Source: Cydia pomonella (Eukaryota; Arthropoda; Insecta; Lepidoptera; Tortricidae). From it: DNA of 64,000 nt. The number at the start of each line of letters is the position of its first letter. The stretch's first letter is position 1. This document shows positions 32,836-43,500 of the stretch, one piece after another. The stretch is from NCBI RefSeq assembly GCF_033807575.1, contig NC_084710.1, positions 23,882,857-23,946,856 on the forward strand. The letters run 5' to 3'. The translations under genes and the position numbers were made by a program. The notes below the pieces were generated by a model. It was given only the letters and a program-made list of their open reading frames with translations, was not told the DNA's origin and did no database searches.

Positions 32836-35214
32836 ATGCCTACAAGTTGGATATACCGACTGAAGAAACCCGAGTTGATACAAGAAGCCACGGAACGTGG
32901 CATCCCAACCGAAGACTTAACCGTAGAGGAGATACGCAAGGGCTTGGTAGAGATCCTGAAAGAAGAAAAAACCGAAGACATGGCAGAAAACAGAGCAAAG
33001 GTAATAACAAAACTCATAAAGGAGTGGAACCTATCATTCAGCACCACAGATGACGCCGTCGAGTTCATAGAAAGGCTGGAGGAACTCATCAATGCGAGCA
33101 ACATTAAGAAGGAGGATATATTACCAGCACTACCACGAATCTTAAAAGGTAGGGCGCTGCTCTGGTACAGAAATTACGTTGAATCATTTACCAATTGGGA
33201 GCAATTTCTGCAAATATTTAAGTTATACTACTTTCCGGCCAATTATGAAGAGGATCTCATAGCCAAAATCGTCACCAGAAAGCAAAGAGTCCAGGAGAGG
33301 TTTACCGATTACGTCACAGATATACAGACACTAATGCGCAGGTACGGAAACCTCAATGAGAGAGAAAAGTTATACCGCATCCACGAGAATATGTTACAAA
33401 GCTACAAGCTATACATCAAAAGACAAGACTACAAGACCTTACCGGAGCTATTGAGACTGGGAACCGAGTATGAAAACATAAGGACACCCATATACGGTAC
33501 AAAAACGTCATCAGGAGCATGGCGATACACCAAATTGAGTGACGACGAGCAAGCAAACAGTGAACGAGCGACCCAAGGTAGGGACGACAGACGCCACAAC
33601 AACCTGAAACCGAAACCCGAACAGGGAGAGAGTACGAGCCAATCAGTACATCCAAGGTACGACCCCAAGACCAGTTGCTGGTCCTGTGGGAAACCGGGAC
33701 ATAACGCAGACGCCTGCAGAGGCAGACGCCAAGTATTTTGTAGCCAGTGCGGAAAGCTGGGAGTGTTGAGCAGAGCCTGCTGCAGGAAAACAACCTGGAA
33801 AGGCCAGGAAAAGCTAGGAGCATCCGACAGCCTACAAACGAGCGACAACCGCATATACACCGATTTACGCATAATGGGAAGACGATACCGAGGCGTTATA
33901 GACACAGGCTCCACCAACTCGTACATCAATCAACAGGTATACAATGAATGTAAGGACCGCGCATACCAGGATAAGGTAAAAACAAGAGAAATAGTACTAG
34001 CAAATGGGACCAGGACGCAAGCACACGACAACCTGTTGGTCGACATAGTAATCAAGGAGGTAACGATCAGACACTGGCTGAGAGTGTTGCCGTCAGCCAC
34101 GGACATTATAATAGGAATGGACATCCTGAAACGACTTGGAATGTCAATAAAATGGCCAGGAGAGAGCGAAGACGAAGAAGATCCCGATGACAAGAATACC
34201 CAGAAAGAAAATCAGGAAAACGGAGAGGAAAAGCAAATAGTAGATACTTTAAAAGAAAACCAGAACAGCACAACCACCGAGTCCAGTCAACAGCAGCCAA
34301 CCACACCGCTCACACAGGTACAACATAGGATAAAACCGAAGCAAACAGAACCCGTAAAACAAAGATATTATCCACGAAATCCGAAGCAGCAAGAAATAAT
34401 AGATAAACACGCGAGTGAAATGTACCGACCCTGTGTAGATTTCCGTAAAATTAACCAGAAAACCGAGAAAGATGCGTACCTAATACCACAGATAAAGATA
34501 CACCACATCAGAGAAAAAGCGCTTAGCAACCCGAAGGAGTATAAAGAAAATGAAGGCATTTCTAGAAGGCGACCAGTTCACCGTAGGAACGGACCAGCAA
34601 GTAATACACTGCTTGAACAGCATAAAGGACCCCACAGGCCGGTTAGCCTATATCGTGTGTCGGAGCGCAACTCAAAACGAGATAGCAGACGGCCTATCCA
34701 GAAATCCAGTAAGTACAGCGAGAGAACACGAATTATACCAGGAAAAATGGCATCAGCTGACCAGGAACCCCGACGTAAGGAGGAAAAACTTACGCAAGAG
34801 CAAAGGCCTCACAGGTCGAGAGAAGCACAAACGCCGAGACAAAATGAAAGTTATGTGTGCCAGATATTAAACAAAAAAAGATACGACATATGGCGCAGGA
34901 AGCAAGAACAAGCGACGGCCATACAAAAAGGAGATTATGACAGAAATAAACGTGAATGGGCCCCGCAAGTCAATCTCATCCTGAAAAGAAATCACAATCT
35001 ATCCAGAGCAAAGCGCAATTATGCGGCAAAGTTAGCAAGTCAATACGTTGCACCGTGCGTTGTATTAAAAAAAAAAACCAGTGACCAACAATCTTCAGAA
35101 AAGGAACTTGGGATCCTTAAACGTCAATTTGGCGTAAGAAAAATACATATAGGGAGGAAAACACGCGCGGATCCGACTGAACCAGAAAATCCGAGTAAAA
35201 CAAGTAAGTTATAG
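32836..35214 (+). CDS. Gag-protease polyprotein with collapsed pol tail
   Basis: The product is a 792-residue retrotransposon structural and protease polyprotein. Residues ~1-220 are the capsid-like Gag domain, with the typical RILKGRALLWYRNY and LYYFPANYEEDL blocks of the retrotransposon gag family. Cys281-Cys284-His289-Cys294 is a canonical CCHC zinc knuckle for RNA packaging. A second knuckle (Cys302, Cys305, Cys315) has Val310 where His should be. Asp356-Thr-Gly-Ser is the catalytic motif of an aspartic protease, closed by the IIIGMDIL block near 424-431. Residues ~533-553 (CVDFRKINQKTEKDAYLIPQ) are the start of reverse transcriptase. The catalytic YxDD block is absent. From ~555 to ~675 the frame is not recognisable as pol. 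Residues ~680-742 resemble the C-terminal tail of integrase. The start is fixed by an in-frame TAA just upstream. Confidence 0.88.
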   Translation: MPTSWIYRLKKPELIQEATERGIPTEDLTVEEIRKGLVEILKEEKTEDMAENRAKVITKLIKEWNLSFSTTDDAVEFIERLEELINASNIKKEDILPALPRILKGRALLWYRNYVESFTNWEQFLQIFKLYYFPANYEEDLIAKIVTRKQRVQERFTDYVTDIQTLMRRYGNLNEREKLYRIHENMLQSYKLYIKRQDYKTLPELLRLGTEYENIRTPIYGTKTSSGAWRYTKLSDDEQANSERATQGRDDRRHNNLKPKPEQGESTSQSVHPRYDPKTSCWSCGKPGHNADACRGRRQVFCSQCGKLGVLSRACCRKTTWKGQEKLGASDSLQTSDNRIYTDLRIMGRRYRGVIDTGSTNSYINQQVYNECKDRAYQDKVKTREIVLANGTRTQAHDNLLVDIVIKEVTIRHWLRVLPSATDIIIGMDILKRLGMSIKWPGESEDEEDPDDKNTQKENQENGEEKQIVDTLKENQNSTTTESSQQQPTTPLTQVQHRIKPKQTEPVKQRYYPRNPKQQEIIDKHASEMYRPCVDFRKINQKTEKDAYLIPQIKIHHIREKALSNPKEYKENEGISRRRPVHRRNGPASNTLLEQHKGPHRPVSLYRVSERNSKRDSRRPIQKSSKYSERTRIIPGKMASADQEPRRKEEKLTQEQRPHRSREAQTPRQNESYVCQILNKKRYDIWRRKQEQATAIQKGDYDRNKREWAPQVNLILKRNHNLSRAKRNYAAKLASQYVAPCVVLKKKTSDQQSSEKELGILKRQFGVRKIHIGRKTRADPTEPENPSKTSKL
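34550..34720 (+). pseudogene. RNase H fragment in another frame
   Basis: In the +1 frame relative to the long ORF there is AFLEGDQFTVGTDQQVIHCL, then NSIKDPTGRLA, then ATQNEIADGLSRNP. This is the end of the RNase H domain of Ty3/gypsy Pol (the TD.. and ADxLSR blocks). About ten residues seem to be missing between GRLA and the ADGLSR block. Most of the reverse transcriptase and the start of RNase H, upstream, are deleted. The fragment is not translated as part of the main frame unless a frameshift occurs. Confidence 0.8.
34861..35090 (+). pseudogene. integrase C-terminal remnant within the ORF
   Basis: In frame with the long ORF, REWAPQV and LKRNHNLSRAKRNYAAKLAS, then QYVAPCVV, match the pattern after the integrase core in gypsy-type elements (the R-W-P ... 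L-S ... AAKLAP ... GP block). The zinc-binding HHCC region and the DDE catalytic core are gone. This remnant cannot catalyse integration. Confidence 0.75.
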
Positions 35215-36003
35215 ACAAACGGATACCCATACATTAGAAGAGCAGAATAGAATTTAAAAAAAATGCCACGCACACCCTCCCTACGAACGCCACCGCAAGA
35301 AGAAAAAGGGGGAAAAGAAGAATAGATAACAAAAAAAAATAGATATATACATTGTGTAGTGAAATAAAAATACAGTGCAGTGAAAGACAATACCTGTATA
35401 AAAGTATAAACCGTGAAAATAATATACGAAACAAAAGGATACAAAATAATCATATAAAATACAAAATACCTTTAAAATAAATTTATATAAGTGAGATAGT
35501 AAATGGATAAAACCATAGAAGCACATAACAATAGTAAGTAGGATACATACACTGGGTAAGTAAATAACAATTAAGTGAATTGGTAGCATTACGATAAGTG
35601 AACAACAATATAGTGGGAATAGTATAATAGTGTAAAAGCAATATAGTTACAATAAATAACTTTAAAAAACAAACGACGCGGGTAAAACAGAGAACATAGG
35701 CTAACAATAAATGAAGATAAATAGACACATAATTAAGATAGCAAGTATAAACGAAACATATGCATACAAAATACCGGTGCGACATAAAATAAAATGCCTC
35801 AAATTCAATAAACATACAGAAAAAAAAGGAATACGAATACTTAGGATAAATACAAAAATAATAGATAAATAGAATAGCATCCAGTAAATATCAATAAAAA
35901 GACAAAACAACAATAAACGAGGAGAGGTAACAACTTTCAACCATCATGTTCTAATTCGGTGATTTTTCCCAACAGGTAAAAATCTCCAGACGGGTGACGG
36001 GAC
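35215..36003 (+). other. A-rich non-coding 3' region of the LTR element
   Basis: About 790 bp, strongly A-rich on the plus strand with frequent stops. The long minus-strand frames here (up to 110 codons) arise because the complement is T-rich and lacks stops, and they have no motifs. The 12 bases before the 3' LTR (GGGTGACGGGAC) are a poor polypurine tract. A better purine stretch (ACGAGGAGAGG, about 35917) is some 80 bp away. Confidence 0.7.
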
Positions 36004-36831
36004 TGTGATGGCGCGCGCAGCCACGCATCACAATACTACGCCACCGCCGCGTGATCTGTCCCGAGCTACCCATCGCGCCGCATGCCGGCCGCCGAGCGAC
36101 TGAGAGTCGCTGCCCCCGCCCGCGCCCCGCGAGCCGCGCACTATAAAAGCCAGCGCGGTCGCCTAGATAGCAGGCAGTCGCTCTCACCGCCTTCTGCTGT
36201 GAGGACCGCTGCTCTCCCGGTACGAGCCGGCGTGTTTTCAGACGCGTTATGGCTCCCGGTCCCTAGCCACCCTACCCTTCCTGATTCCCGTAGGCCAGTT
36301 GAGCCGGCGTGTTTACAGACGCGTTAAGGCACCTGGAGTACGTACCCTTCCTGACCCCGTAGCCCAGTCGAGCCGGCGCGTTTTCAGACGCGTGAAGGCA
36401 CCTGGAGTACGTACCCCTTCCCGATTCCTTATCCCGGTTGTGCCGGCGTGTTTACAGACGCGTGAGGGCACCCGGGGTATCCACCCCTATACTATCTCGC
36501 TCCCGTCAAAACCACCCCTTCACTCTTAGGGGATACCGATCCCAAAACTCGCGAGTAGCTTAGGGTCCGCGCCGTCCCGTAATCCCGTTGCTATAAATTA
36601 GAATCATCCCCCGCGTCGTACCTAGCCTAGGACATCTAGATTTAAGGAACCTTTATTTATAATAAACCGGCATAAAAGCCCGCCGATTTGTGTTACAGCA
36701 TTACCTTTGGTTTCTTTGTCTCACCCTGCACCCTCTCTCTCCTCTGAGCTAACTAGGAAACCCTTGCTCCCGTCTGGAACAAGGGAGTTGTATGAGGCCA
36801 CGCCCGCCCCGGCGAACGTGACCCCATCACA
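36004..36831 (+). repeat. 3' LTR
   Basis: 828 bp, same ends and same four internal tandem units as the 5' LTR. One difference is seen (T at 36037). AGAC follows directly at 36832-36835, completing the target duplication. Confidence 0.96.
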
Positions 36832-36835
36832 AGAC

Positions 36836-37268
36836 TATACGTCTCTGTAATATTGTATAATATTCTTGACTTGGTACATACTAAGTTATGTATTCTGTAG
36901 CATTAGTTTATGAGACTACTAGTTTAACAGTCCAGATGCGGTTTATTTATTTAGTATAAATTTTATTTTGACACTTGGAGAGACTTTACACCTCGAAATC
37001 TTATTAGTATTAGTACTCTGACATTGGGGGCCTTTTACATCTCCAGATTTAATGTATTTTTAACCATAGACTATACATCTCTATTGTATTGTAGTAATTA
37101 TTTATTTTAAGATGATTATATTGTAATGTAACCCAGGTATTGGCTGTTGTATTTATAAATGTTGTTATGTATTTTTCATGTCACTATATGATGTTACTGT
37201 AATGTTTTACTGACATGTAAAATAGCCCTTGAGGCCTACTTGCAGAATAAATTTTTGAATTTTGAATT
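36836..37268 (+). repeat. tandem LINE 3' UTR repeat, part right of the LTR element
   Basis: This continues the unit interrupted at 31482, then a second unit starting at 36970. It ends GAGGCCTACTTGCAGAATAA, ATTTTTGAATTTTGAATTTT, the 3' terminus also seen at 24796-24895. The AATAAA near the end fits a LINE 3' end. No coding part is present in the window. Confidence 0.7.
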
Positions 37269-38109
37269 TTATTAAACTACGGTAAAGTTACATTTGTGTA
37301 CATTTATGTTATGAGAGATATGATAGTTATGATAGTCACGCCATACTTGTCACTATGACAAGTACAATAGGGCAATTGTTGTCAACCCAGATCTTTGACA
37401 AATAATCAAAAGATGTTTACTACAAAAATTATTCTAATACACAAGAATAAAGGTAAACGGGAAATCACAACAAACATCTAAAAGACTAAATCCTCAACAC
37501 AAGTAAACTCACCCGGCTCCGCCCGTAACAAGACAATTACCGTTCCCCGCGCAATTAGTGGCAGATCACTTCCATCTTCCATCTTAAAAACATCCTAACT
37601 TCATATTCTTTCACAGGCATTTACTATCTTCCCAGCAACAACGAAAATCTTCCGCGCAATACCAAAGGGACTTAAATTTGTAGTATTTTTATCGTCGTTT
37701 GCTATCTTTTGGTGTGAGAGGAATCTAAGAAGGTGATTCTTATTATTTCTTCCCCCCTCGTTAATTAGGAAAAGTATTTTATTATAGCCAATTTGTCCGT
37801 ACCTGGCAGATTGCCTCCCCGATTTGTTTGGGAATTTTTCGCGTGAGGGGAAGATGTTGCAAGAATCTTAATTAAATTGGAATGAGTGGCGATTTAAAAT
37901 TGATTGGTTGGAAGTGAAGGATGTGTAACAAACAGAGGGGCGTCTGTGAAATTGGCTCGTGGAAGTACATTATGTGAAATTGTTTCAGTAAAAAAAGCGA
38001 GAGAAAATCCTGTAACAGAATGCGTATAAAGTAAAATCGTGTCTATTGCTAGCAGATAATACATATTTTTAAATGTATGTTTTACATAAACACATAAACA
38101 TGACGTAAC
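37269..38109. other. unassigned intergenic DNA
   Basis: No supported gene. The 111-codon minus frame at 37894-38229 is the shadow of the LINE fragment that follows. Confidence 0.4.
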
Positions 38110-38260
38110 ATGGTGGTGGCGGATCTGCGCGCACTTCGAGTGAACAATTTGCGAGAAGTCGCACAGGACCGAGAAAAGTGGCGCTGTCTTGTGTCGGAGG
38201 CCAAGTCTCATTTTGGGTCGCTGAGCCAACGGAGTAAGTAAGTAAATTTATGTTTTGAAC
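38110..38260 (+). pseudogene. RTE-like LINE ORF2 C-terminus
   Basis: Open frame 38110-38241 encodes DLRALRVNNLREVAQDREKW, then RCLVSEAKSHFGSLSQRSK and a stop. The 'AQDREKWR.LV.EAK' block is the usual C-terminal end of RTE-type LINE reverse transcriptase proteins, which normally continue from a long polymerase domain. Here only the last ~43 codons remain, followed by a short GTAAGTAAGTAAA tail. A related WRSLVSEAKILSQ block is at 53440-53479. Confidence 0.75.
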
Positions 38261-40190
38261 GATTATTACATTTTACGATACCAAGTTGTATAAAGTAATT
38301 ATAACTTTATCATCAACGCATGTAAAAAGAAAAACAATTCAATCAATTACTTAATTTCGTTCATTAAATAACCACACTACCTAACAGGCCAATTCGAACG
38401 CACACTGAAATCAGTATCGTGCATTTTGACCGTACTTGTCCGTACATGTATTGGCACGGATAAGGCGCACAATGACTGAATATGATTCTTATGTTAGTCG
38501 AATCATATTTAGTCGTGTGTGATGTGCTTCGAAGTTTGCATAGACTTGGCGGTGCAGTCCCTACGAGTATGCGCTTTCATTATAACTGGTCTATATATTA
38601 CCTACTATATATTCTAGTCTCTTTCTTACTTATGTATCCTTACACCAAGAAATATATAGCTTCGAATATGCATTAAAGTTACATTACGAAATAATCGAGA
38701 CCATTTTTTCAATTTTATTATGACTATAACATCTGGCGTCCTTAATTAATCCACATTGAACAACACGGCGATGTCAAATACATCAAAACGAAACTACAAA
38801 TTCCCTCAATTGGCCGAGGTATCTAGCTAATCACAATAAACCTCCAACTACAACCAAGAAGTCTTAACAATTCTTGTAAGCAACAGTCATTATTGCCTAC
38901 TTCAATTGGAAGAACTTACGTACTTCCACATTCTGTTTCCAAAACGACTTAACACTCCAGATATGTCTAATAAGATACTCTTCTTAGTTTCATCAAAAGG
39001 AGTCACCAGTAAATACCATCCTCTAAAATCAAAAAGACGTAATAGCCAAGGGTCTGGCTGTGAGATAGGCCTGTTTGTAAGAGAGAGAGACGGTAATAGG
39101 TGAGTCAGTGCGTTCCCACGTAGCAATTGTCGCTGACCAGCCTGCGTGCGCGCCGCTGTTGACCCGCGATCTCTTAATTGTCTTCTACCTAAAGATAAGG
39201 AAAGATGAAGAGATGTTCTTTATTAGATAATGATTTACGCAAATAGCCAAATTGCGGAATAACTAGTGAACTACCTAGCGGTTGCATGAACACAATTTTC
39301 AGCTACGTTAGCGTTACTGACGAGCAGGTGAGTACGGAAATTATACGCATAGTCAAGAACCGACGAGCCTGCGGAATGGTAGATTACGTAAGCAATTTAA
39401 ACATGATTATCCATTTGCAGAAGTAGACAGTACGTATAACACAGGGTGGATTTTCTTTTTGGGTCAGTGAGGGAAGCAACCAGATCCCGTGCTGCAACGC
39501 GAAAACGGGCTTAGAAGACCTTCCCTCGATTTCAAATTAATGAAGATTGGCGTTTACATATTTTAGAAAAAACAGGGTATTTTTGACAAAAAAATTTGAT
39601 GCCAATCTTTCCCATTCCTATCGAGGATCAAAAGCTTTTAAAAACCAAAAAAAATCCGGCAAAAGAATCGTGTGAAAGTGAGACAATGGTGGAACAGAAT
39701 ACATAATTTCCTCTAGCTTCTCCTAGCATCCTCTAGCTTCTCCTAGCATCCTCTGTCCTGTGTTGATGAGGCGACGTGCCAGATACGTACAATAACAGGA
39801 GCACTGACTCACGCGCTTTCATCAGCGGCGTTAATTCAACGCTATTGCTACCTAGCACACGCATTCTTTGACTTGTCTGTTAACGAATGTCAACTATTTA
39901 TTTTATTGTTTTAACGAACGATGAGCCATACATCACTGTTTAGTTTTTAGTTTTAGTTATATACACTTTTTATATTGTACTAACACTCTAACACTAGTAA
40001 TAAGATTTGATTTTAATGTTTACTAACCATGTTTAAATGATTTTTATTTATTTATTTATATAAAGCTTGTTCCTGTACTTTCCTTTGTGACTGCAGTGGC
40101 GCGGCGGTTGGTATCGTATGTTTCAATTCTCCTATTTTTTGCCTTAACAACACAAATGAACTCGCCCCTACTCAATTTCTACTTATCCCT
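38261..40190. other. unassigned, small tandem repeat at 39710-39755
   Basis: At 38388 AGGCCAATTCGAACGCACAC resembles AGGCCAATTCGAACGTCGAC at 49468, a shared repeat end. At 39710-39755 a 20-bp unit (CCTCTAGCTTCTCCTAGCAT) is repeated about 2.3 times. No gene is supported. Confidence 0.45.
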
Positions 40191-40620
40191 ACTTAATATT
40201 ATACCTAAATCCGTAAGTAACTCTTTCTGTATGTAACTCTTCACGCTTATTAAAACCGCTGAACTGATCCCGATGAAATTTGGTACGAAGATAGTTTGAA
40301 GCCGGGGAAAGGACGTAAGATAGTGTACAAACAGCTTACTCAATTTCCCGGTAGATGGCACTTTTCAGTTTTACAACTAGCGAACGCCTGTGTACCGTGG
40401 ATTTTATAAGGTAATAATTTTGTTTTGTATTTCGTGTGATTTGTGTGGAGTGTAAGTACAGCCGAATTAAACAAACTACTGTTTATAATAAAACGAGTTG
40501 TTTGATTTTGAGCTTTCCCTTTCGAGACCAGAGTCTAGATTATACAGATGGTTTTCATCAATAATCATCATTATATCCACGCCGACGAAGTCGCAGGCAG
40601 AGCTAGTACTTGTTTAAATG
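40191..40620 (+). repeat. dispersed repeat with CGAAGTCGCAGGCAGAGCTAGT end
   Basis: CTGATCCCGATGAAATTTGG, GTACGAAGATAGTTTGAAGC, and at the far end CGACGAAGTCGCAGGCAGAG, CTAGT. I recognise this combination from widespread insect intergenic repeats (often linked to Tc1/mariner-type remnants). The boundaries are approximate and no transposase remains. Confidence 0.4.
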
Positions 40621-41028
40621 AATCTAAGTGCGCGTGTGAGGTGCGCGGGCAACGGCCGCGTCAATTACACTCGAGTGCCCTATCTATCACCATTGCGCAC
40701 ACTTAACCGCACCTATTTATTATGTCACTTTTATGATGGTGGTCTTGGATGGCTATTATCTCGGTTCTTGTGAAGCCGGTTATGAAATTGTGTTGTCGAA
40801 GACAGTTTAATTGACAGTAACTAGTATGTATTTTAAAAGCGTAGGTCGGATGTCGAAATTCAGTATGTATTCAACACACTTTTAAGCGATGCTATGGTAG
40901 TTAAGTGTACCTATCGGACCACGGGGGATCGGCAGGACGAGATTGTCGTTTTTGTCGATTAAAGCCACATTTTTGCGAAAGCTAATTAGGTACAATTTAA
41001 GTATTTTTGTAATTACATATTTTCTTTT

Positions 41029-41371
41029 TAAGTTTCTTTTTAAGTGTATACTAAAACCTATATGGACTTATGACATCCAGTTGTGGGGAACAGCCTCAAA
41101 ATCCAATCTAGGAATACTACAGCGCTTCCAATCAAAAATACTACAAATTGTCACTAAAGCCCCATGGTACATCAAAAACGAGAATTGACATCGAGATCTC
41201 CAAATCAAAACAATAAACCAAGAAGTGTCAGACACCTTAGACAAATATAGTAAAAGAATGGAGAACCACCCAAACTTACTCGCGAGAAACCTGATGAAGG
41301 AACTACCTAATACAACTTCTACAAGGCTGAAGAGAAGAGCACCTCAAGATCTTAATCTAAAATATATATAA
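41029..41371 (+). pseudogene. Jockey-like LINE ORF2 C-terminus
   Basis: The frame reads LKPIWTYDIQLWGTASKSNL, GILQRFQSKILQIVTKAPWY, then an internal TGA at 41186-41188. It continues in the same frame HRDLQIKTINQEVSDTLDKY, SKRMENHPNLLARNLMKEL, ending at TAA 41369-41371. The IQLWGTASxSN and LQRFQSKxLR.. blocks are typical of the region after the reverse transcriptase in Jockey-clade LINEs. The 5' part is missing. One in-frame stop marks it as dead. The coding identity is clear. Confidence 0.85.
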
Positions 41372-41639
41372 GATCTTTTTTAAATTGATGGGCGTATCAA
41401 AGGATATCGTACCACGCACGACCTCAAAAAAAAAACGTAATCTCCAGCTAAATGTCAAAGATAGACAGCTTGCAGGATTAAAAAAAAGTAGAAAAAAAAA
41501 ACATATTTTCTTTACAATGAGGAAATTGCTACGAAAAGGCATAATGTATAGTTATATGTACCTATATTTTATGTATATACATAGGTAGTTAAAAAGAGAT
41601 AGGTACAGTTTGTCCATTTAACTATCTAAGGATATACTG

Positions 41640-41735
41640 ATGTACTTATATATCTTCGCCACGTACCCATAGTACAAACTTTGCTTAGTTTGAGGCTATG
41701 TCGATCTTTGTAAGTGTCCCCAAATATTTATTTAA
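41640..41735 (+). repeat. SINE/LINE-type tail fragment
   Basis: CATAGTACAAACTTTGCTTA, GTTTGAGGCTATG and CCCCAAATATTTATTTA match the tail at 62805-62905 (ATAGTACAAGCTTTGCTAAG ... CCCAAAATATTTATTTATTT). It is an orphan 3' end. Confidence 0.55.
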
Positions 41736-43130
41736 AAAGTCGTACAAAATTTCAGCAACAGTACCTATTTATAGGCATCGCCTGAACTTAGAACAACCGT
41801 CGCACAGATCACAATAACGATCTCTTACATACCTATCCATCCAGCACGAACCATCAGTTAACAAGGTGACGAGCTTCATTAAAAGGCATGCGGCCAATAA
41901 AAGCACGAGTGTGTACTCCGCACATGCGCCATGTTCTCACGGCGGACGGCATAGAGTATTAAGTAGTGGTAGAGGGGACAAGACTGCATATATTCTCATA
42001 ATTGATACTGACAGAGGAAAAAAACATCTTCAATCCAGTATGATTGAAAGTGGCAACTGTAATGAGGCAGTGTTATACGCTAGGATGATTTGGATTTTTA
42101 CTTTACTTCAAGGAAAAAAGATGACACATACTGACCCGTATGTATAACCTTAGTTTTGCCTTTATCTTGGAAGTCAATTTTTTTATGTAAATGTATCACC
42201 CACAATTGCCGGAGTTGAATCCTTATGATACTTGAAATATTTTCGAGATTCACAACAGAGTAACAATGGCGGCCGATACAAAATATGAAAAAAAATATAT
42301 ATATATTGTCAAGGCAGAGTTAAGATTTCCTTAGGCTGCCATCCTCATCATTAGTTAAATCGTGTTTGACTTATTCTTTATTGTTCCAATGTAAAAGAAA
42401 GTTCTAATTAAAACAGTCTGTAAACTTGTCCAACAGCTTGCAGCGATCTAACCTCTCTGAAAGCGTCAATCGAGGTCGCATGTGTGAATCACATCGCACC
42501 GCACTCATTACCCGGTGATTACCACATGTACCAACATTACAGCGACAATTAACTAATCATTTTTGAACCTTATATCGTAGCATTAAGGTTTATGAACTGT
42601 CAACGTGGACGGTATGCCGTAGGTGCCCATCTGCTTTTTATGGAACGTACTGGGAAGCCATTAGGCTGGTAAAGCGATCAAGAGGTGGAGGCGTTGATAG
42701 AATTGTGTCGGTAGGTGTCTCAACTTTTTAGTTAAATGATGATGATGTACAGTCAGTATCAATAGTAGCGGTTTAAACAATGCACGATGACTTTACTTCT
42801 CAGATAAGTGGCAAGTAGCTTATTCAGGACTTTACTTGGATATTGTGAAACAAGCCCTAATTGTTCTACATAAAGATGCATAATTAATATAATAATTTCT
42901 TTTTGTATTGCTTTTATAGAATGGTGGTATATTATAAAATGATGGTATACTTTCGATGCGTACCTAGTCTGATCCGTTACTTTTGTATACGATACCTAGT
43001 TATTGGGTAAAAAAATGATGTTTTTGGGACCTAATAATAAAATTCCTAATCTATCGTATAAAATATTGCAGCATCTACCCACAAACCAACGTTGAACTCT
43101 TACACTTAGATGTGATATGTCGCAGCCAAA
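41736..43130. other. unassigned intergenic DNA
   Basis: No supported gene. The 93-codon frame at 41866-42147 shows no motif. Confidence 0.35.
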
Positions 43131-43400
43131 TTACCTATGTTTCGTAATAACGTGCCTTGTCCCATCAGGGACCCACGGCAGACAATTACGAAGGACACAA
43201 GAGCCACGGCATACATCACCCGCTTGAGCGATGGAGTCCAACGCACGCTGCAAGTTACAGGCGGAAGCGGATATATAAGTATTGTGTCCCGTCAGGCACC
43301 CACGGACACGATTACGAAAAATACAAGAGCCACGGCATACGAGTACATCACCCGCCTGAGCAATGGAGTTTAACACAAGTTGCAAGTCAGAGGTGGCAGC
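43131..43400. repeat. imperfect tandem duplication, ~125-bp unit
   Basis: CAAGAGCCACGGCATACATC, ACCCGCTTGAGCGATGGAGT ... GTGTCCCGTCAGGCACCCAC recurs as CAAGAGCCACGGCATACGAG ... ACCCGCCTGAGCAATGGAGT. Frames on both strands across it (up to 111 codons) are side effects of the repeat. Confidence 0.7.
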
Positions 43401-43434
43401 GGCTTGCTCAATGTCAGAAGTTTTTAAATAATAA

Positions 43435-43500
43435 ATATTCAATTCAAATATACTTTATTCATGTAGGCCTAGCAACAAGCACTTATGAATAGTAAGACAG
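43435..43500 (-). repeat. LINE 3' end, minus strand
   Basis: Plus-strand ATTCAAATATACTTTATTCA, TGTAGGCCTAGCAACAAGCA, CTTATGAA is a common antisense 3' terminus of a lepidopteran LINE. The AT-rich stretch to about 43830 may be its untranslated region, but I cannot bound it. Confidence 0.45.

Larger units (their letters stand above)
31483..36831 (+). mobile_element. internally deleted Ty3/gypsy-type LTR retrotransposon
   Basis: The element is 5,349 bp with matching 828-bp LTRs, AGAC target duplication, a tRNA-Lys-type primer-binding site, a duplicated leader, one 792-codon frame and an A-rich non-coding stretch before the 3' LTR. Gag, zinc knuckle and protease are present. Reverse transcriptase, RNase H and integrase survive only as short fragments. 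The order protease, reverse transcriptase, RNase H, integrase is that of Ty3/gypsy, not copia. No env-like frame is found. The copy is non-autonomous for reverse transcription and integration. Its young LTRs imply that enzymes came from a related full-length element. The lineage within Ty3/gypsy is not determined. Confidence 0.93.

Noticed and set aside
33416..34559. Minus-strand frames opposite gag (63-166 codons)
   Set aside because: Shadows of the Gag-protease frame.
35124..35940. Minus-strand frames of 66-110 codons with hydrophobic sequence, possible env-like membrane proteins
   Set aside because: The plus strand is A-rich, so the complement is T-rich and codes for runs of Phe, Leu, Ile and Tyr with few stops. 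No signal, cleavage or fusion motifs are seen, and the strand is opposite to the element.
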